Source of the DNA: Avena insularis | Taxonomy: Eukaryota; Streptophyta; Magnoliopsida; Poales; Poaceae | DNA: 64,000 bases | Reading direction: 5' to 3' | Assembly: GCA_023614405.1 (NCBI GenBank) | Contig: CM042694.1 | Location: 482,953,392 to 483,017,391, forward strand | In this document: in pieces, positions 1 to 9,883 of the stretch | Numbering within the stretch: the first letter of the stretch is position 1 | How the letters are laid out: every line of letters starts with the position of its first letter | Notes under the pieces: model-generated | Databases searched by the model: none | Told to the model about the DNA's origin: nothing | What the model saw: the letters and a program-made list of their open reading frames with translations, nothing else | Program-made: the position numbers and the translations under genes

Positions 1-129
1 CTTTGTTCACATGGTTGGTGTTTGTATCAACCTTATCTGATTCATAAACAATACTCCATACTTGATTTTTAATAAAAGGGATGCATGCATCCTTTGAGTA
101 CAGAGGCCGCGGTATCCCCATTTCGAAAA
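1..129. other. unassigned AT-rich edge sequence
   Basis: I recognise no gene or repeat here. The next block is a Helitron copy whose 3' end is missing, so this may be either host DNA or the flank of an older insertion. Confidence 0.3.
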
Positions 130-538
130 AACAAACGTGAGACTCAAATAAAAAACTATCATGTCATCTCTAGCTATGAGATGTAAAGTATGACATGTCA
201 TCACTTATAAAATTATAATAGGTAAAGTTAAATATACTATTAAAGAATTTTGAGCCACATCATATCCATAAATTATTAGGTGTATACTTTGTTCTTGGTA
301 CATAATAATACTCAAAAAATTGTAACATGCTTAGAGAAATGACATAGAAGATTCTAGAATGGCGGAGAATTGTGTTTTTTAGCATAGAATTCATTGTGCT
401 AAAGACTATCCATTGAATCTTCTGGATGCTAGAATGGTAAAGATCCAGAGGTTAGATATGTTGAAATTTGCCAGTATTCATCCAGCGGTCAACCTTCAAA
501 GTTATTCGTACACTACATAGTAGTAAGATAAGATAAGA
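130..538 (-). mobile_element. Helitron family A copy, 3' end truncated
   Basis: This matches, in reverse, the complete family A copy at 7622-8063. Shared blocks are the ATAATAGGTAAAG block, the GTGTATA..TGGTTCTTG block, the TCTAGA-rich centre and the terminal ACTATATAGTGG-like plus GATAAGATAAGA end. The CTAG terminus and most of its hairpin are missing at the left. The element has no coding capacity and would depend on an autonomous Helitron for its Rep/helicase. Confidence 0.7.
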
Positions 539-1720
539 AAGTTCGACCTAGTTTCACGACATCATTTCCTTTTTCTATAGTTTCCTTTTCTTTTTGTGAT
601 GGACTCGCTGCAGTTGAGTCGGTCCAAGAAATTCCACATAATTTCTAGGCGTGTGCCAGGGCACAAGGGGCACAGTCAATGTCACATAAAAACTAATACA
701 CGTGCATTTTTTCATTTTTCATGGATTTGTTCCATTATTTTGTAATAGGGTGACAAATCGTCGGGAAGACCACTGATAGAACATTCATTCATCATCTTGT
801 TCTTGCAACTCGCATTTTTTACCCATATATGTACCTCTCTCCCCTCTTTATTAGATCCTATGTACCCCTCTTACAAAATATAAGATGTTTTAGCTTTTGT
901 GGAAAAAAATATCTAGACACCTTTTAATGTGTAGGCCTCTCTCCTCAAGAGATAATTATCCCACCAGGTTGACACTATGCAGAATAAATGCCATGTTTGT
1001 AGCTAAAGCATAATCCTACTCCCTTCGTATCAAAATAGATGTCGCAAGTTAGTCAAAATTTTGAAGAATCTATATACTACTAAATAACTAAATAGTGTTT
1101 TCTAATTTTGTCGACCAAATATCACACATGCAATTAAAGGTCGAATTAATTTGACAAAATCACCCAAAACTCTTTTATATGGCTATACAAGTGGTTATCC
1201 CTTTAATGTATAAATTGTAGAGAGTGTAGATATGTTCAGGAGGGATCCCCAGCAGTTGCCTCTTCCTTCCCCTGTAAGCATTGGCGCAATGATTATAATA
1301 CACTACAGTTGTACAGAGACAAATTTGGGGTCCTGTTCTAAAGTCACCATCAATGGGATACCGCTGCCACTGCCATCAGCAGGACCAAAACCGAAGATGG
1401 CAGAAGAATGGAGGCTCTTTTTTTGAGTAAAGAAGAATGGAGGCTTTGAGCAAGTGAAGTTGGTGAGATGCAACATGACAATGATGGCAAGGTAGCTACC
1501 ACTCTGCACGGAAGCGATAATAACTAATTATAGTACAATAGGAAAGATAATCACGCCCAAAATTGGCTCTGGCAACATTGTGGCTGGTGATGCATGTCAC
1601 ATTCACCAAATAACCAAATATTTTAACAACAAGTACACGATCATACATTCATACTACTAATAAATGTTTTTCAATTTACTAGGGCAATATTGCAATCTAT
1701 ATATCTGATCATGAACTAGT
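539..1720. other. non-coding stretch with two partial Stowaway-like ends
   Basis: No convincing gene. Around 865-945 there is a degenerate stretch resembling one arm of a Stowaway MITE (ATATAAGATGTTTTAGC). At 1019-1060 a CTCCCTTCGTATCAAAATA block looks like a lone Stowaway terminus whose partner is missing. The short open frames at 1232-1509 have no recognisable domain and overlap on both strands. Confidence 0.4.
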
Positions 1721-1807
1721 CCCTCCATTCCATAGTATATATAAGCCTTTTTCGTAAGTTGTTTTAGCTCTATAAATAGGCTTATATTGTGAAAACAGAT
1801 TGAGTAC
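1721..1807. mobile_element. short MITE, Stowaway-like
   Basis: About 87 bp with inverted ends. The left arm TCCCTCCATTCCATAGTATA pairs imperfectly with the right arm ending GATTGAGTAC, and the inner TATAAGCCT and AGGCTTATA parts match best. TA dinucleotides flank both sides, as expected for Tc1/mariner-type MITEs. It lies just past the 3' end of the broken gene at 1833-2783. Confidence 0.5.
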
Positions 1808-1832
1808 TAACTAAGGTCTTCCACGTGCCGGC

Positions 1833-2783
1833 TCATTGATGGAGATCGATGAAAGTTTCACGCTTCAGCTTTGCCAGCACGGCCAGGAGTTTGTCCTTCC
1901 GGTCCTCGAGGTCCTGGATCTGTTCGAAGCTTATGCCCACCATCTCCATCATGCCGATGTTCCGTCGCTTCAGCTCGTCATGCTCAATCAAGTATTCCAT
2001 GGCGAGATTTCTGAGGAGGCTAAGCCCGACCTTGTCAGCGATGAGTTTGGAGTAAAGTCTAGTGCACTCCTTGATGAAGGTGCTTCAGTCCGCTGTCTTG
2101 ATGCAGAAATTTCCCATCACCTTTTTCACCATAAACTCGACCTCAAAGCCAATATTCTATTAGATGAACAGGGAGCATAAATTCAGAAGTGTACCTAGAG
2201 AACTACCAAGGAAGAGAGACACGGAATCACAATTCGAATGATTTCTTACCTTGCGTCTATACCGATCAGCCTCCATCGACAACGGTGAAGATGATTCTGT
2301 AGGCAGGAGTGCCACGGGAATGTGAAGTCCGCCTGACCTAAAACAACATTGAGAAAAAATGTACTAGTAGGGAAATGAGCGAATCAAGAAACGGTCAAAG
2401 ACATGGAAATTTGCCCAAGCACAGAGATTTACCTGAAGGTATCAGTCTCCATCGGCAATGGTGAAGATGATTTTATAGGCAAGAGTGCTGCGGGAATTCG
2501 AAGACCGCTCAACCTAAAAACTCCATTGGGGAAGAATGTGATTTTTAGGTAAATGAGCAAATCAAGAAACGGTTAAAGACATGCAAAGTTGCACAAGAAT
2601 GGAGATTTACCTGAAGGTATCTATCCTTGGATGCGGCGGCTTTGAAAAACCTTGAGTTGAACACCTCTCGCCTGCAGCCGAGGGATTCGACTGGGACCCT
2701 TTGATCATTGCATCACTTGGTACCGGTAGCAATACGATGGCAGGACGACAAGCCGACTTCTTCTCTTCTGCCAGCTTCGCCAT
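1833..2783 (-). pseudogene. four-exon plant gene of unknown function with one premature stop
   Basis: Four minus-strand exons join in frame: 2611-2783, 2433-2513, 2250-2337 and 1833-2156. All introns start GT and end AG. The start is the ATG at 2783 (MAKLAEEKKSACRPAIVLL) and the stop is TGA at 1833-1835, giving about 221 residues. The last exon ends in a charged, probably helical or coiled-coil stretch (HDELKRRNIGMMEMVGISFE, then QIQDLEDRKDKLLAVLAKLK). One in-frame TGA at 2085-2087 interrupts it, in a context that would suit TGG (Trp). Exons 2 and 3 are tandem duplicates. I recognise no family, and it does not resemble any retroelement protein in this window. Its surroundings are Helitrons and MITEs, so it could be a captured or relocated gene fragment. 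Start and exon borders are inferred from open frame and splice signals only. Confidence 0.6.
2255..2610 (-). repeat. tandem duplication of an exon plus its intron
   Basis: Two units of about 177-178 bp (roughly 2255-2432 and 2433-2610) align base for base over exon (GGTGAAGATGATT core), acceptor and intron (AATCAAGAAACGGT core). They encode the repeated peptides LRIPAALLPIKSSSPLP and LHIPVALLPTESSSPLS of the broken gene. Both keep the same reading phase. Confidence 0.8.
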
Positions 2784-3083
2784 CGCAGCACGAGGTCTTT
2801 CTATGGTGGGACCTATTCCCGGTCATGCAGGTGAAATAGCATAGCAAAAAGGAATGAAAACGATCAAAACAATCTGGCAGAGAAGAGCTACCGTCGCGAA
2901 GAGGAGGAGGAAGAGGGTCAAGTCTGTGAGAGGTGGCCTCCTGGTCTCCACGCGAGTAAAAAACCATTTCCATTCAAATACAATACTTTACGCAAAAATC
3001 GAAGAGACAGTCGTAAGCAGTTGTCACCCCAGCATGGTCTGGACATCCACTATAAAGTTGAACGTGCCTTGCACCAGACTATA
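2784..3083. other. upstream flank of the broken gene
   Basis: On the minus strand this is the 5' side of the gene at 1833-2783. It holds a CT-rich stretch around 2890-2930, compatible with a 5' untranslated region. I see no certain promoter element. The open frame at 2713-2973 is in a different frame from exon 1 and is probably not coding. Confidence 0.35.
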
Positions 3084-4217
3084 AAATTATAATTATAATA
3101 GGTGAAGCTCAAAAAATAATTTTAATTTTGAGCCACGTCCATAAAGTATCAGGTGTATATTTGGTTCTTCTACTTTGTACTGTATCATATAGAAATCAAC
3201 CTAGCTACTCCTACCTAATACTCGACATGCTCTAGAGAAATGATGAAAAATATTCTAAAATTATTAAAAAGTGTGTTTTGAGATTTGTGCATAGCGTTCA
3301 TTGTGATGAAGACTAACAATAGAATCTTCTAGATGTTACTCCCTCATTCACAAATATAATTCATTTTAGCTTTGTGAAACGAATGTATGTAGATGTCGGG
3401 ACATATCATCACTATAAAAATTTATAATAGGTGAGGGAGAAAAAATATAAATTTGATCAACATCTATAAAAAATGGGTGTATATTTGGTTCTTGTACTTT
3501 GTATACTAGTAAGTTGCACGTATCTGCACGTGAGACTGAGATAATAGATGTCTGACATATCATCACTATATAAAATTATAATAGGTAAAGCAGAAAAAAT
3601 ATAAATCTGATCAACATCTATAAAGTATGGGTGTATATTTCATTCTTGTACTTTGTATATCATGTAGGAGTCAACGATTATTAGCTATCTAAAACTTGAA
3701 AATTTTGGTAACATGTTCTAGAGAAACGAGGGATAAGATTCTAGAATGATGGAGAAGTGTGTTTTGAGTTTTGTGCATAGCATTCATTATGATGAAGACT
3801 ATCAATAGAATCCTCTAGATGCTAGAATGGAAAAGAAGATTCAACGGCTGGAAATGTTGGGATTCACGAGTCTTGATCCAATGGTCAATATTCAAAGTTG
3901 TTCGTACACTATATAGTGGTAAGATCATGTAGAAGTTAATGATTATTAGCTATCTAAAACATGAATATTTTGGTAACACATGGTCTAGAGAAACGAGGGA
4001 GAAGATTCTAGAATGATGGAGAAGTGTGTTTTGAGTTTTGTGCATAGAATTCATTGTGATGAAGACTATCAATAAAATCTTCTAGACCATTCAAAAAAAT
4101 AGAATCTTCTAGACTCTACAATAGAAAATAAGATCCAATGGCTAGAAATGTTGGGATTCACGAGTCTTGATCCAATGGTCAATATTCAAAGTTATTCGTA
4201 CACTATATAGTGGTAAG
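3084..4217 (-). mobile_element. cluster of family A Helitron copies (one near-complete) with a half Stowaway
   Basis: Successive reverse-oriented copies: about 3084-3345, a partial 3399-3505, a near-complete 3506-3925 and a partial 3926-4217. The 3506 copy starts with CTAGTAAGTTGCACGTATCT (the complement of the hairpin and CTAG terminus) and ends ATATAGTGGTAAGAT. Between the first two is a Stowaway-like half (CTCCCTCATTCACAAATATA, 3343-3398). No coding capacity. Confidence 0.7.
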
Positions 4218-4837
4218 AATAGAATAGTTTTGAATTGGATCCATAGCACTAATCCTGATCATTGGGCTTTAGATCCAATGGTTCAGAGCAACTGGATTCG
4301 TGTTGAATAGTACCTAGAGAAAACGCCAGCATGTTCTAGAACCATAATATCACCATCCCCAAAATTTCATAGCACAGTAGGTTGTATTCTCTCTACTACT
4401 ATAATGGAGCAGTTTTGAATTGGATCCATAGCACCAATCCTGACCATTGGGCTATTAGATCCAATGGTCTAGAGTATCTTGATTCGTGTTGAATAGTACC
4501 TAGAGCAAACTCCACCATGTTCTAGAACCATCATGTCACCACCCCCAAAATTTTATAGCACAGTAGGCTGTATTCTCAATATGTGTAGATAGTTATTATT
4601 AATAGACTTAAAGTATGCATTTTTCTCTAACAAAACTATTGGTTAGTAGAACTTAATGTTTGTTAAATCACATTTCATATAGACCATTGGGCTGTTAGAT
4701 CCAATGGTTCAGAGCAGCTGTATTCATGCTGAACAGTACCTATAGAGCAAACTCCACCATGTTCTAGAACCATCATGTCACCACCCACAAAATTTCATAG
4801 CATAGTAGGTTGTATTCTCAATATGTTTAGATAGTCT
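4218..4837 (+). mobile_element. Helitron-like family B copies in tandem
   Basis: Three partial copies (about 4218-4389, 4390-4680 and 4681-4837) share the TTTTGAATTGGATCCATAG block, the CCATTGGGCTNTTAGATCC block, the CATGTTCTAGAACCATCATG block and the AAAATTTCATAGCACAGTAG block. The second begins TCTCTACTACTATAATGG, the TC start typical of Helitrons. None keeps a complete 3' end. Confidence 0.6.
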
Positions 4838-5050
4838 TCATCACAATGAATGCTATGCACAAAACTCAAAATACACTTCTCCATCATTCTAGAATCTTCT
4901 CTCTCGTTTCTCTAGACCATGTTACCAAAATTTTCAAGTTTTAGATAGTTAATAACCGTTGACTTCTATATGATGATACAAAAGTACAAGAACCAAATAT
5001 ACACCCATACGTTATAGATGTTGATCAAATTTGTAAATTTTTGTGCTTTA
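4838..5050 (+). mobile_element. Helitron family A fragment, internal part
   Basis: This matches the middle of family A in forward orientation, from the CTTCATCACAATGAATGCTA block through the GATGTTGATCAAATTT block. Both termini are missing. It separates two family B copies. Confidence 0.65.
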
Positions 5051-5806
5051 TCCATACTATAATGGAGGAGTTTTGAATAGGATCCATAGCACCAATCCTG
5101 ACCATTGGGCTGTTAGATCCAATGGTTCAGAACTTCTAGATTCGTGTAGTATTACCTAGAGTAAACTCCACCATGTTCTAGAACCATCATGTCACCACCC
5201 CCAAAATTTCATAGCATAGTAGGGTTGTATTTTCAATATGTGTAGATAGTTATTATTAATTCTTAACTTATATTACCACTATATAGTGTATGAATAACTT
5301 TGAATATTGAACGTTGGATCAAGATTAGCAAATCCCAACATTTCCAGTCGTTGGATCTTATTTTCCATTCTAGCATCTAGAAGATTCTATTGATAGTTTA
5401 CATCATAATGAATGCTATGCACAAAACTCAAAACACACTTCTCTAACATTCTAGAATCTTCTCCCTCGTTTCTCTAGACCATGTTACTAAAATTTTCAAG
5501 TTTTAGATAGCTAATAATTGTTGACTTCTAAATGATATAATGTACAAAGTACAAGAACCAAATATACACCCATACTTTACAGATGTTGATCAAATTTATA
5601 TTTTTTCTGCTTTACCTATTATAATTTTATATAGTGATAATATGTCAGAAGTCTATTATCTGAGTCTCATATGCAGGGCACGTGCAATTTACTACGTAGT
5701 AGACTTAATGTGTGCATTGTTTCTCTAACAAGACTATTGACTTAATGTTTGTTAAATCACAGTTCATACAGTATATATGTGTGTGGAACGTGCCTTTTAC
5801 TACTAG
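5051..5806 (+). mobile_element. family B Helitron-like element split by a family A copy
   Basis: The left part 5051-5260 starts TCCATACTATAATGG after an A. The right part about 5695-5806 ends GCCTTTTACTACTAG before a T, so the pair shows the A|TC...CTAG|T pattern of Helitron insertion. The right part is collinear with the end of the copy at 4390-4680 (CTCTAACAA..ACTATT, TTAATGTTTGTTAAATCACA). No clear 3' hairpin is visible, which weakens the Helitron call for this family. Confidence 0.6.
5261..5694 (+). mobile_element. family A Helitron nested inside family B
   Basis: Nearly full-length forward copy from TCTTAACTTATATTACCACT to the GCACGTGCAATTTACTA end. The flanking family B sequence (ATTATTAAT / TAGACTTAA) is continuous in the uninterrupted copy near 4595-4610, which proves the insertion. 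Its terminal CTAG is altered. Confidence 0.75.
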
Positions 5807-6010
5807 TATAGTGATGATATATCATACGTCTACTATCTAAGCCTCACGTGCAACTTACTAGTCTCTTTAGCACAATGGACGCTATGCACAAACCTCAAAA
5901 CACACCTGTCAATAATTCTAGAATCTTCTTCGTCATGTCTCTAGAGCATGTGGAGTACTAGGTAACTAATAGGTTGATTTCTACACAATACAAAGTACAA
6001 AAACTGTCCA
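5807..6010 (+). mobile_element. family A Helitron end fragments
   Basis: A 55-bp 3' terminal piece ends CACGTGCAACTTACTAG at 5861. It is followed by an internal fragment (TTTAGCACAATGGACGCTAT to TACAAAGTACAA). Both are too short to act. Confidence 0.55.
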
Positions 6011-7333
6011 AGTGGTGGTTTGTGCAACACATAGAGCAGGACATTGTGAAAACTACGATGTCCTCTTCCTATATATGCACACCAACGCAGCTGACCAACA
6101 CGCTAGAGACTCTTCTAAAAAAGGAAAAACAGGCCACACATACACACACCGCGCGGCTGTATTAAGGCACACGTTGACGACGCCACGCAGTGGTACAAGG
6201 GAGAGATCAGCCGGCCGGTGCGCGCGGTGCGCTACACAGGAGGGGAGAGAGAGGATGGATGGTGAGAGACAGCGAAGGAGAGAGAAAACATAGTAGTACT
6301 ACTAGTAGTATTGTGCTACTAGTAGTAGGTACCTATACCTCATGTCAGAAATTCGTCAAACTAGCTTTACTCTGGCATCGCACCGCCTTTAACTCCTTCA
6401 CTGCTCTTGCGCTGCCTCCTATTTATATTCTCTAATAATCTCTTCTCGCTCTTTGTTTTTTCTTTGGCAACTTTGGGGTTAATTTTTTGGTGCCCCTGGT
6501 TCAGTAGAAGTATAGACTACTCAAGTTTTGCACAATAGTCCTTTTTTCTAAAAATTGGGTCTAGGGCATTCAGATCCAAAATATTCGTGCGCAAAATATT
6601 TCGGTCACTGGGAACTTTTTCTTTTTCTTTCTAACAGGAATCTTCCCCGAAGTACCAATAAGGTGCGCGTTAAAATCCAAGGGTGGGCATAAAAATTAAA
6701 GTACGAATTACTCATGTTTACCATTCTTTTCATGGCAGGTACTGAATTCCTGGTTAGTTTCCAGAACTTTCGATGGTTATCGATGTACTGAATTCCTGGT
6801 TAATTTCAAAAGATTTTTGGAAAATTATAAGAGCAATATATCCTACTTACTTTTAGGTTCGAATTTAATACGAACGATGGTGGTAGTACATTTTACATCA
6901 ATGACCAAAAAAGGTAAAATTACACTGAGGTCCATACATTTAGCACGAAGCACCCTAAAATTAAGTAAGGAAAGTAGTCGGGTTCGACTCCTTCTCGATA
7001 GAGGAGCTGATCGAGCCATACTCTTCATAGTACTCCCTCTTAGTTTTTTTCAAAAATGGGCAAATTTGGTGGCATGCAGATTCTTGGATATGGGATCATC
7101 ATCAGCATAAAGTATGGCCATGACCTTGGTCATTCGTCTTGAAATCCAAGAATTTTCATACTCTTAACAATTAAGCTTAAATATGTTTAAATTTTACCAC
7201 TTACTTGTAGGTTCGAATTTTACAAAGATGGTGGGAGTGCATTTTACATCAAGAAACTAAAAAGGGGGAAATTACATCGAGGTCCATACATTTAGCATGA
7301 AGCACCCTAATTACATCAAGGTACTATTGATAT
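6011..7333. other. unassigned stretch with a direct duplication
   Basis: No gene that I can support. A GC-richer patch (about 6145-6290) and ACT/AGT trinucleotide palindromes (6290-6330) precede a plain AT-rich part. TACTGAATTCCTGGTTA occurs twice (about 6739 and 6785). A 110-bp block near 6847 recurs near 7200. Open frames at 5974-6435 and 6817-7110 show no domain and look like chance frames. Confidence 0.4.
6847..7310. repeat. direct repeat of about 110 bp, spaced about 353 bp
   Basis: The blocks 6847-6958 and 7200-7310 share AGGTTCGAATTT, the GATGGTGGNAGT..CATTTTACATCAA stretch, GAGGTCCATACATTTAGCA and GAAGCACCCTAA. This could be a segmental duplication or the remnants of two copies of one repeat. 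Confidence 0.7.
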
Positions 7334-7621
7334 TATTTCTTATCTTATCTTACCACTATACAGTGTACAAATAACTTTTAATATTGACCATTGGATCAAG
7401 ACTCACGAATCCCAATATTGTTAGACGTTGGATCCTCTTCTTTCCATTCTATCATATAGAAGATAATTTTGATAGTATTTCTTATCTTATCTTACGACTA
7501 CATAGTGTACGAATAACTTAAACAATATTTACCGTTGGATGGATCAAGGGCTCGTGAATCCCAACATTAATTGCATCTTATTTTCGATTCTATATCATCG
7601 TATAGAAGATACTATTGTTTA
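7334..7621 (+). mobile_element. two family A Helitron 5' fragments
   Basis: Two successive 5' pieces (about 7334-7479 and 7480-7621) each start TTTCTTATCTTATCTTAC then ACTA..TAGTGTAC, and break off near the GATAGTATTTCT / AGAAGATACTATTG block. They lie directly before a complete copy, so the 5' end occurs three times in series. Confidence 0.65.
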
Positions 7622-8063
7622 TCTTATCTTATCTTATCTTAGCCCTATATAGTGTACGAATAACGTTGAATATTGACTGTTGGATTAAGACTCACGAGTC
7701 CCAACATTGTGAGCTATCGGATATTCTTTTCCATTTTAGCATCTAGAAGATTCTATTGATAGTCTTCATCACAATGAATATTATGCACAAAACTCAAAAC
7801 ACACTTCTCTAACATTCTAGAATCTTCTTCCTCATTTCTCTGGACCATGTTACCAAAAAAATTAAGTTTTAGATAGCTAATAATCGCTGGCTTCTACATG
7901 ATATACTGTACAAAGTATAAGAACCAAATATACACCCATACTTTATAGATATTGATCAAATTTATATTTTTTCTGCTTTACCTGTATTATACTTTTATAT
8001 AGTGATGATATGTTAGACGTCTATTATTTGAGTCTCACGTGCAGCGCACGTGCAATTTACTAG
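7622..8063 (+). mobile_element. complete non-autonomous Helitron, family A reference copy
   Basis: 442 bp with all hallmarks of a non-autonomous Helitron. It has a 5' TC (TCTTATCTTATCTTATCTTA), no terminal inverted repeats, and a short GC-rich palindrome near the 3' end (CACGTGC-AGC-GCACGTG). That is followed by AATTTACTAG with the CTAG terminus. It sits between A (7621) and T (8064), the expected insertion site. There is no ORF, so any movement would need a Rep/helicase supplied elsewhere. At least 12 relatives occur in this window. Confidence 0.85.
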
Positions 8064-8089
8064 TTATATATATGTTTCTCAAATTTATA

Positions 8090-8895
8090 ATTTTTTTTGC
8101 TTTACCTATTATAATTAAGAGCTATGTCCATAAAGTACTAGGTGTGTATTTGGTTCTTTGTACTTTGTATAATGTAGAAATCAACCTACTATTAGTTACC
8201 TAGTACTCAACATGCTCTAGAGAAATGACGAAGATGATTCTAGAATTACCGAGAAATGTGTTTTCAAGTTTGTGCATAACATTCAGTGTGCTAAAGAACA
8301 TCAATAGAATCTTCTAGATGCTCGAATGGATGGAAGATCCAACTTAATTTTATTTAGCAGTGTTGGGATTTGCTAGTCTTGATCCAACGTTCAAAGTTCA
8401 AAGTTATTTGTATACTATATAGTGCTAAGATAAGATTATATAATAGGTTAAGCTCAAAAAGTTTTAAATTTGATGGACATCTATAAAGTATGGGTGTATA
8501 ATTGGTTCTTATACTTTGTATCATGTTGAAGTCAATGTAGAAGTCAATGTTTGTTAGCTATAGCTAATACTTCAAATTTTGGTAACATGGTCTATAGAAA
8601 TGTCTGAAAGATTCTAGAAAGATATAGAAGTGTTTTGAGGCTTGTGGGCATAGCATTCATTGTGCTAAAGACTATCAATAGAATCTTATTCTAGATGCTA
8701 GAATATATTGAAGATCCAAAGGTTTGCAATGTTCAGATTTGCCAGTCTTGGTCCAACAATTAAAGTTCAAAGTTATTCATTCGTATAATGTATAGTTGTA
8801 AGATTATATAATAGGTAAAGCTCAATAAATTATAAATTTGATCTACATCGTCTATAAAGTATATGGGTGTATATTTGCTTCTAGTACTTTGGAAG
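8090..8895 (-). mobile_element. degenerate family A Helitron copies in reverse
   Basis: Three reverse copies (about 8090-8437, 8438-8798 and 8799-8895) match family A through the GTGTATA..TTGGTTCTT, TCTAGAGAAATGA and GATGCT(A/C)GAATGGA blocks, with many substitutions. All lack the hairpin end. Confidence 0.6.
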
Positions 8896-9000
8896 TGTTT
8901 GGTTCCTAGCCACAATTTGCCAAGCCAAAATTTGGCAATTTGGTATGTGTTTGGTTTTTTGCCATAGTTTGGCTTGCCACACATTATTAAAAACTAGCAG
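8896..9000. mobile_element. small MITE-like repeat with GTGTTTGGTT motifs
   Basis: The stretch contains GTGTTTGGTTCCTAGCCAC and TTTGGCAATTTGGTATGTGT, followed by GGCTTGCCACA. The same sequence flanks the large LTR element on both sides (9160-9182 and 27497-27535). The superfamily is uncertain; hAT- or Harbinger-type MITEs often carry such a motif. Confidence 0.4.
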
Positions 9001-9160
9001 CTAGCGTTTATTCTGCTAAAGACTATCAATAGAATGTTCTGGGTGCTAGAATGGAAAAAAGATCCAACATCTAGCAATTTTTGGATTTGCTTGTCTTGAT
9101 CTAATGGTCAATGTTCAAAGTTATTCGTACACTATATAGCGGTAAGATAAGATAACATAC
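9001..9160 (-). mobile_element. family A Helitron 5' half
   Basis: Reverse copy from GCTAAAGACTATCAATAGAA to ACACTATATAGCGGTAAGAT. It is truncated in the middle, where it joins the MITE-like repeat. Confidence 0.6.
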
Positions 9161-9177
9161 ATAAGTTTGGCAATTTG

Positions 9178-9182
9178 GTATG
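9178..9182. repeat. target-site duplication GTATG (left; right copy 27492-27496)
   Basis: GTATG directly precedes the 5' LTR and directly follows the 3' LTR at 27492-27496. Removing the element restores TTTGGTATGTGTTTGG, which occurs uninterrupted at about 8939-8954. Confidence 0.92.
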
Positions 9183-9672
9183 TGACATGGGTATACCCTA
9201 CAGGTACTCGAGCTTGGTATATACGGCATGAATACAGCAGAAGCCCACGATGTCGCCAAGGCCCAAATGGAGAACTGGAGTAACCTACGGACTCTCGATT
9301 GCTTGCAGAACAAGAAGAAGCTAAAAGATAGAAAGTTTAAAGGGAAACCCTAACCTGTAACCGACTCGACCTGCTACCTGAGACCTAGCCTATCTATATA
9401 AAGGCTAGGAGGGGGCAGTGAGGAGGACGCACGCAACCCTAGTTTCCATAACCCTCGCTAGATTGCATCTGCGCACCATTGTAATCTTTGATTCCTTTGT
9501 TAATTCCACGAGCAGACAAGCAGGAGTAGGGTCCTCTATGAGGCCTGAACCTGGGTAAATCTTCGAGTTCCCCTGTGTGCTTGTTTGCTAGCCGATTGAT
9601 GCTTCCAGCGCTCCCTCCTTCTCCAAAACCCAAGTCCATAACAATGGGCATTGATGATTTAAACCCTCGTCA
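9183..9672 (+). repeat. 5' LTR of Tat copy 1
   Basis: 490 bp, starting TGACATGGGTATACCC and ending AACCCTCGTCA. It has a TATA box at 9395-9402. The 3' LTR partner differs by about 5.5 percent. Confidence 0.93.
9394..9402 (+). promoter_or_regulatory. TATA box of the Tat LTR promoter
   Basis: CTATATAAAGG is kept in the 3' LTR (about 27215-27223) and in copy 2 (about 35155-35165, reverse). It would direct genomic RNA synthesis. The position within the LTR suits a Pol II core promoter. Confidence 0.65.
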
Positions 9673-9692
9673 ATTGGCATCGTCTGTGGGAA
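9673..9692 (+). other. probable primer-binding site region
   Basis: ATTGGCATCGTCTGTGGGAA follows the LTR end. The TGGCATCGT part resembles the TGGCGCCGT start used by tRNA-Asp-type binding sites, but the rest does not match well, so the priming tRNA is uncertain. Confidence 0.45.
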
Positions 9693-9883
9693 TTAGGAGT
9701 GCTAATGTTGTGGCTTCTTCGGCCCCATCAACTGTGATCTACAACTCCGCAACAGCGGAGATTCGCCAGCTCTTCGGTGCGTTCGACTTCACCGTCCACA
9801 TGCCAGCCACTCACCCGGCTTTCGAGTCCGTGGGCGATGGAATTAGCCTGGTGATCGGGAGCTTCTGTTTCCAAGTTGGTTAG

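Noticed and set aside
1836..2180. Plus-strand ORFs of 114 and 68 codons
   Set aside because: They are the antisense shadow of exon 4 of the minus-strand gene, which has matching splice signals.
6290..6330. ACT/AGT palindromes (also 30308-30325 and 30498-30515) as a regulatory structure
   Set aside because: Simple trinucleotide repeats; nothing else supports a function.
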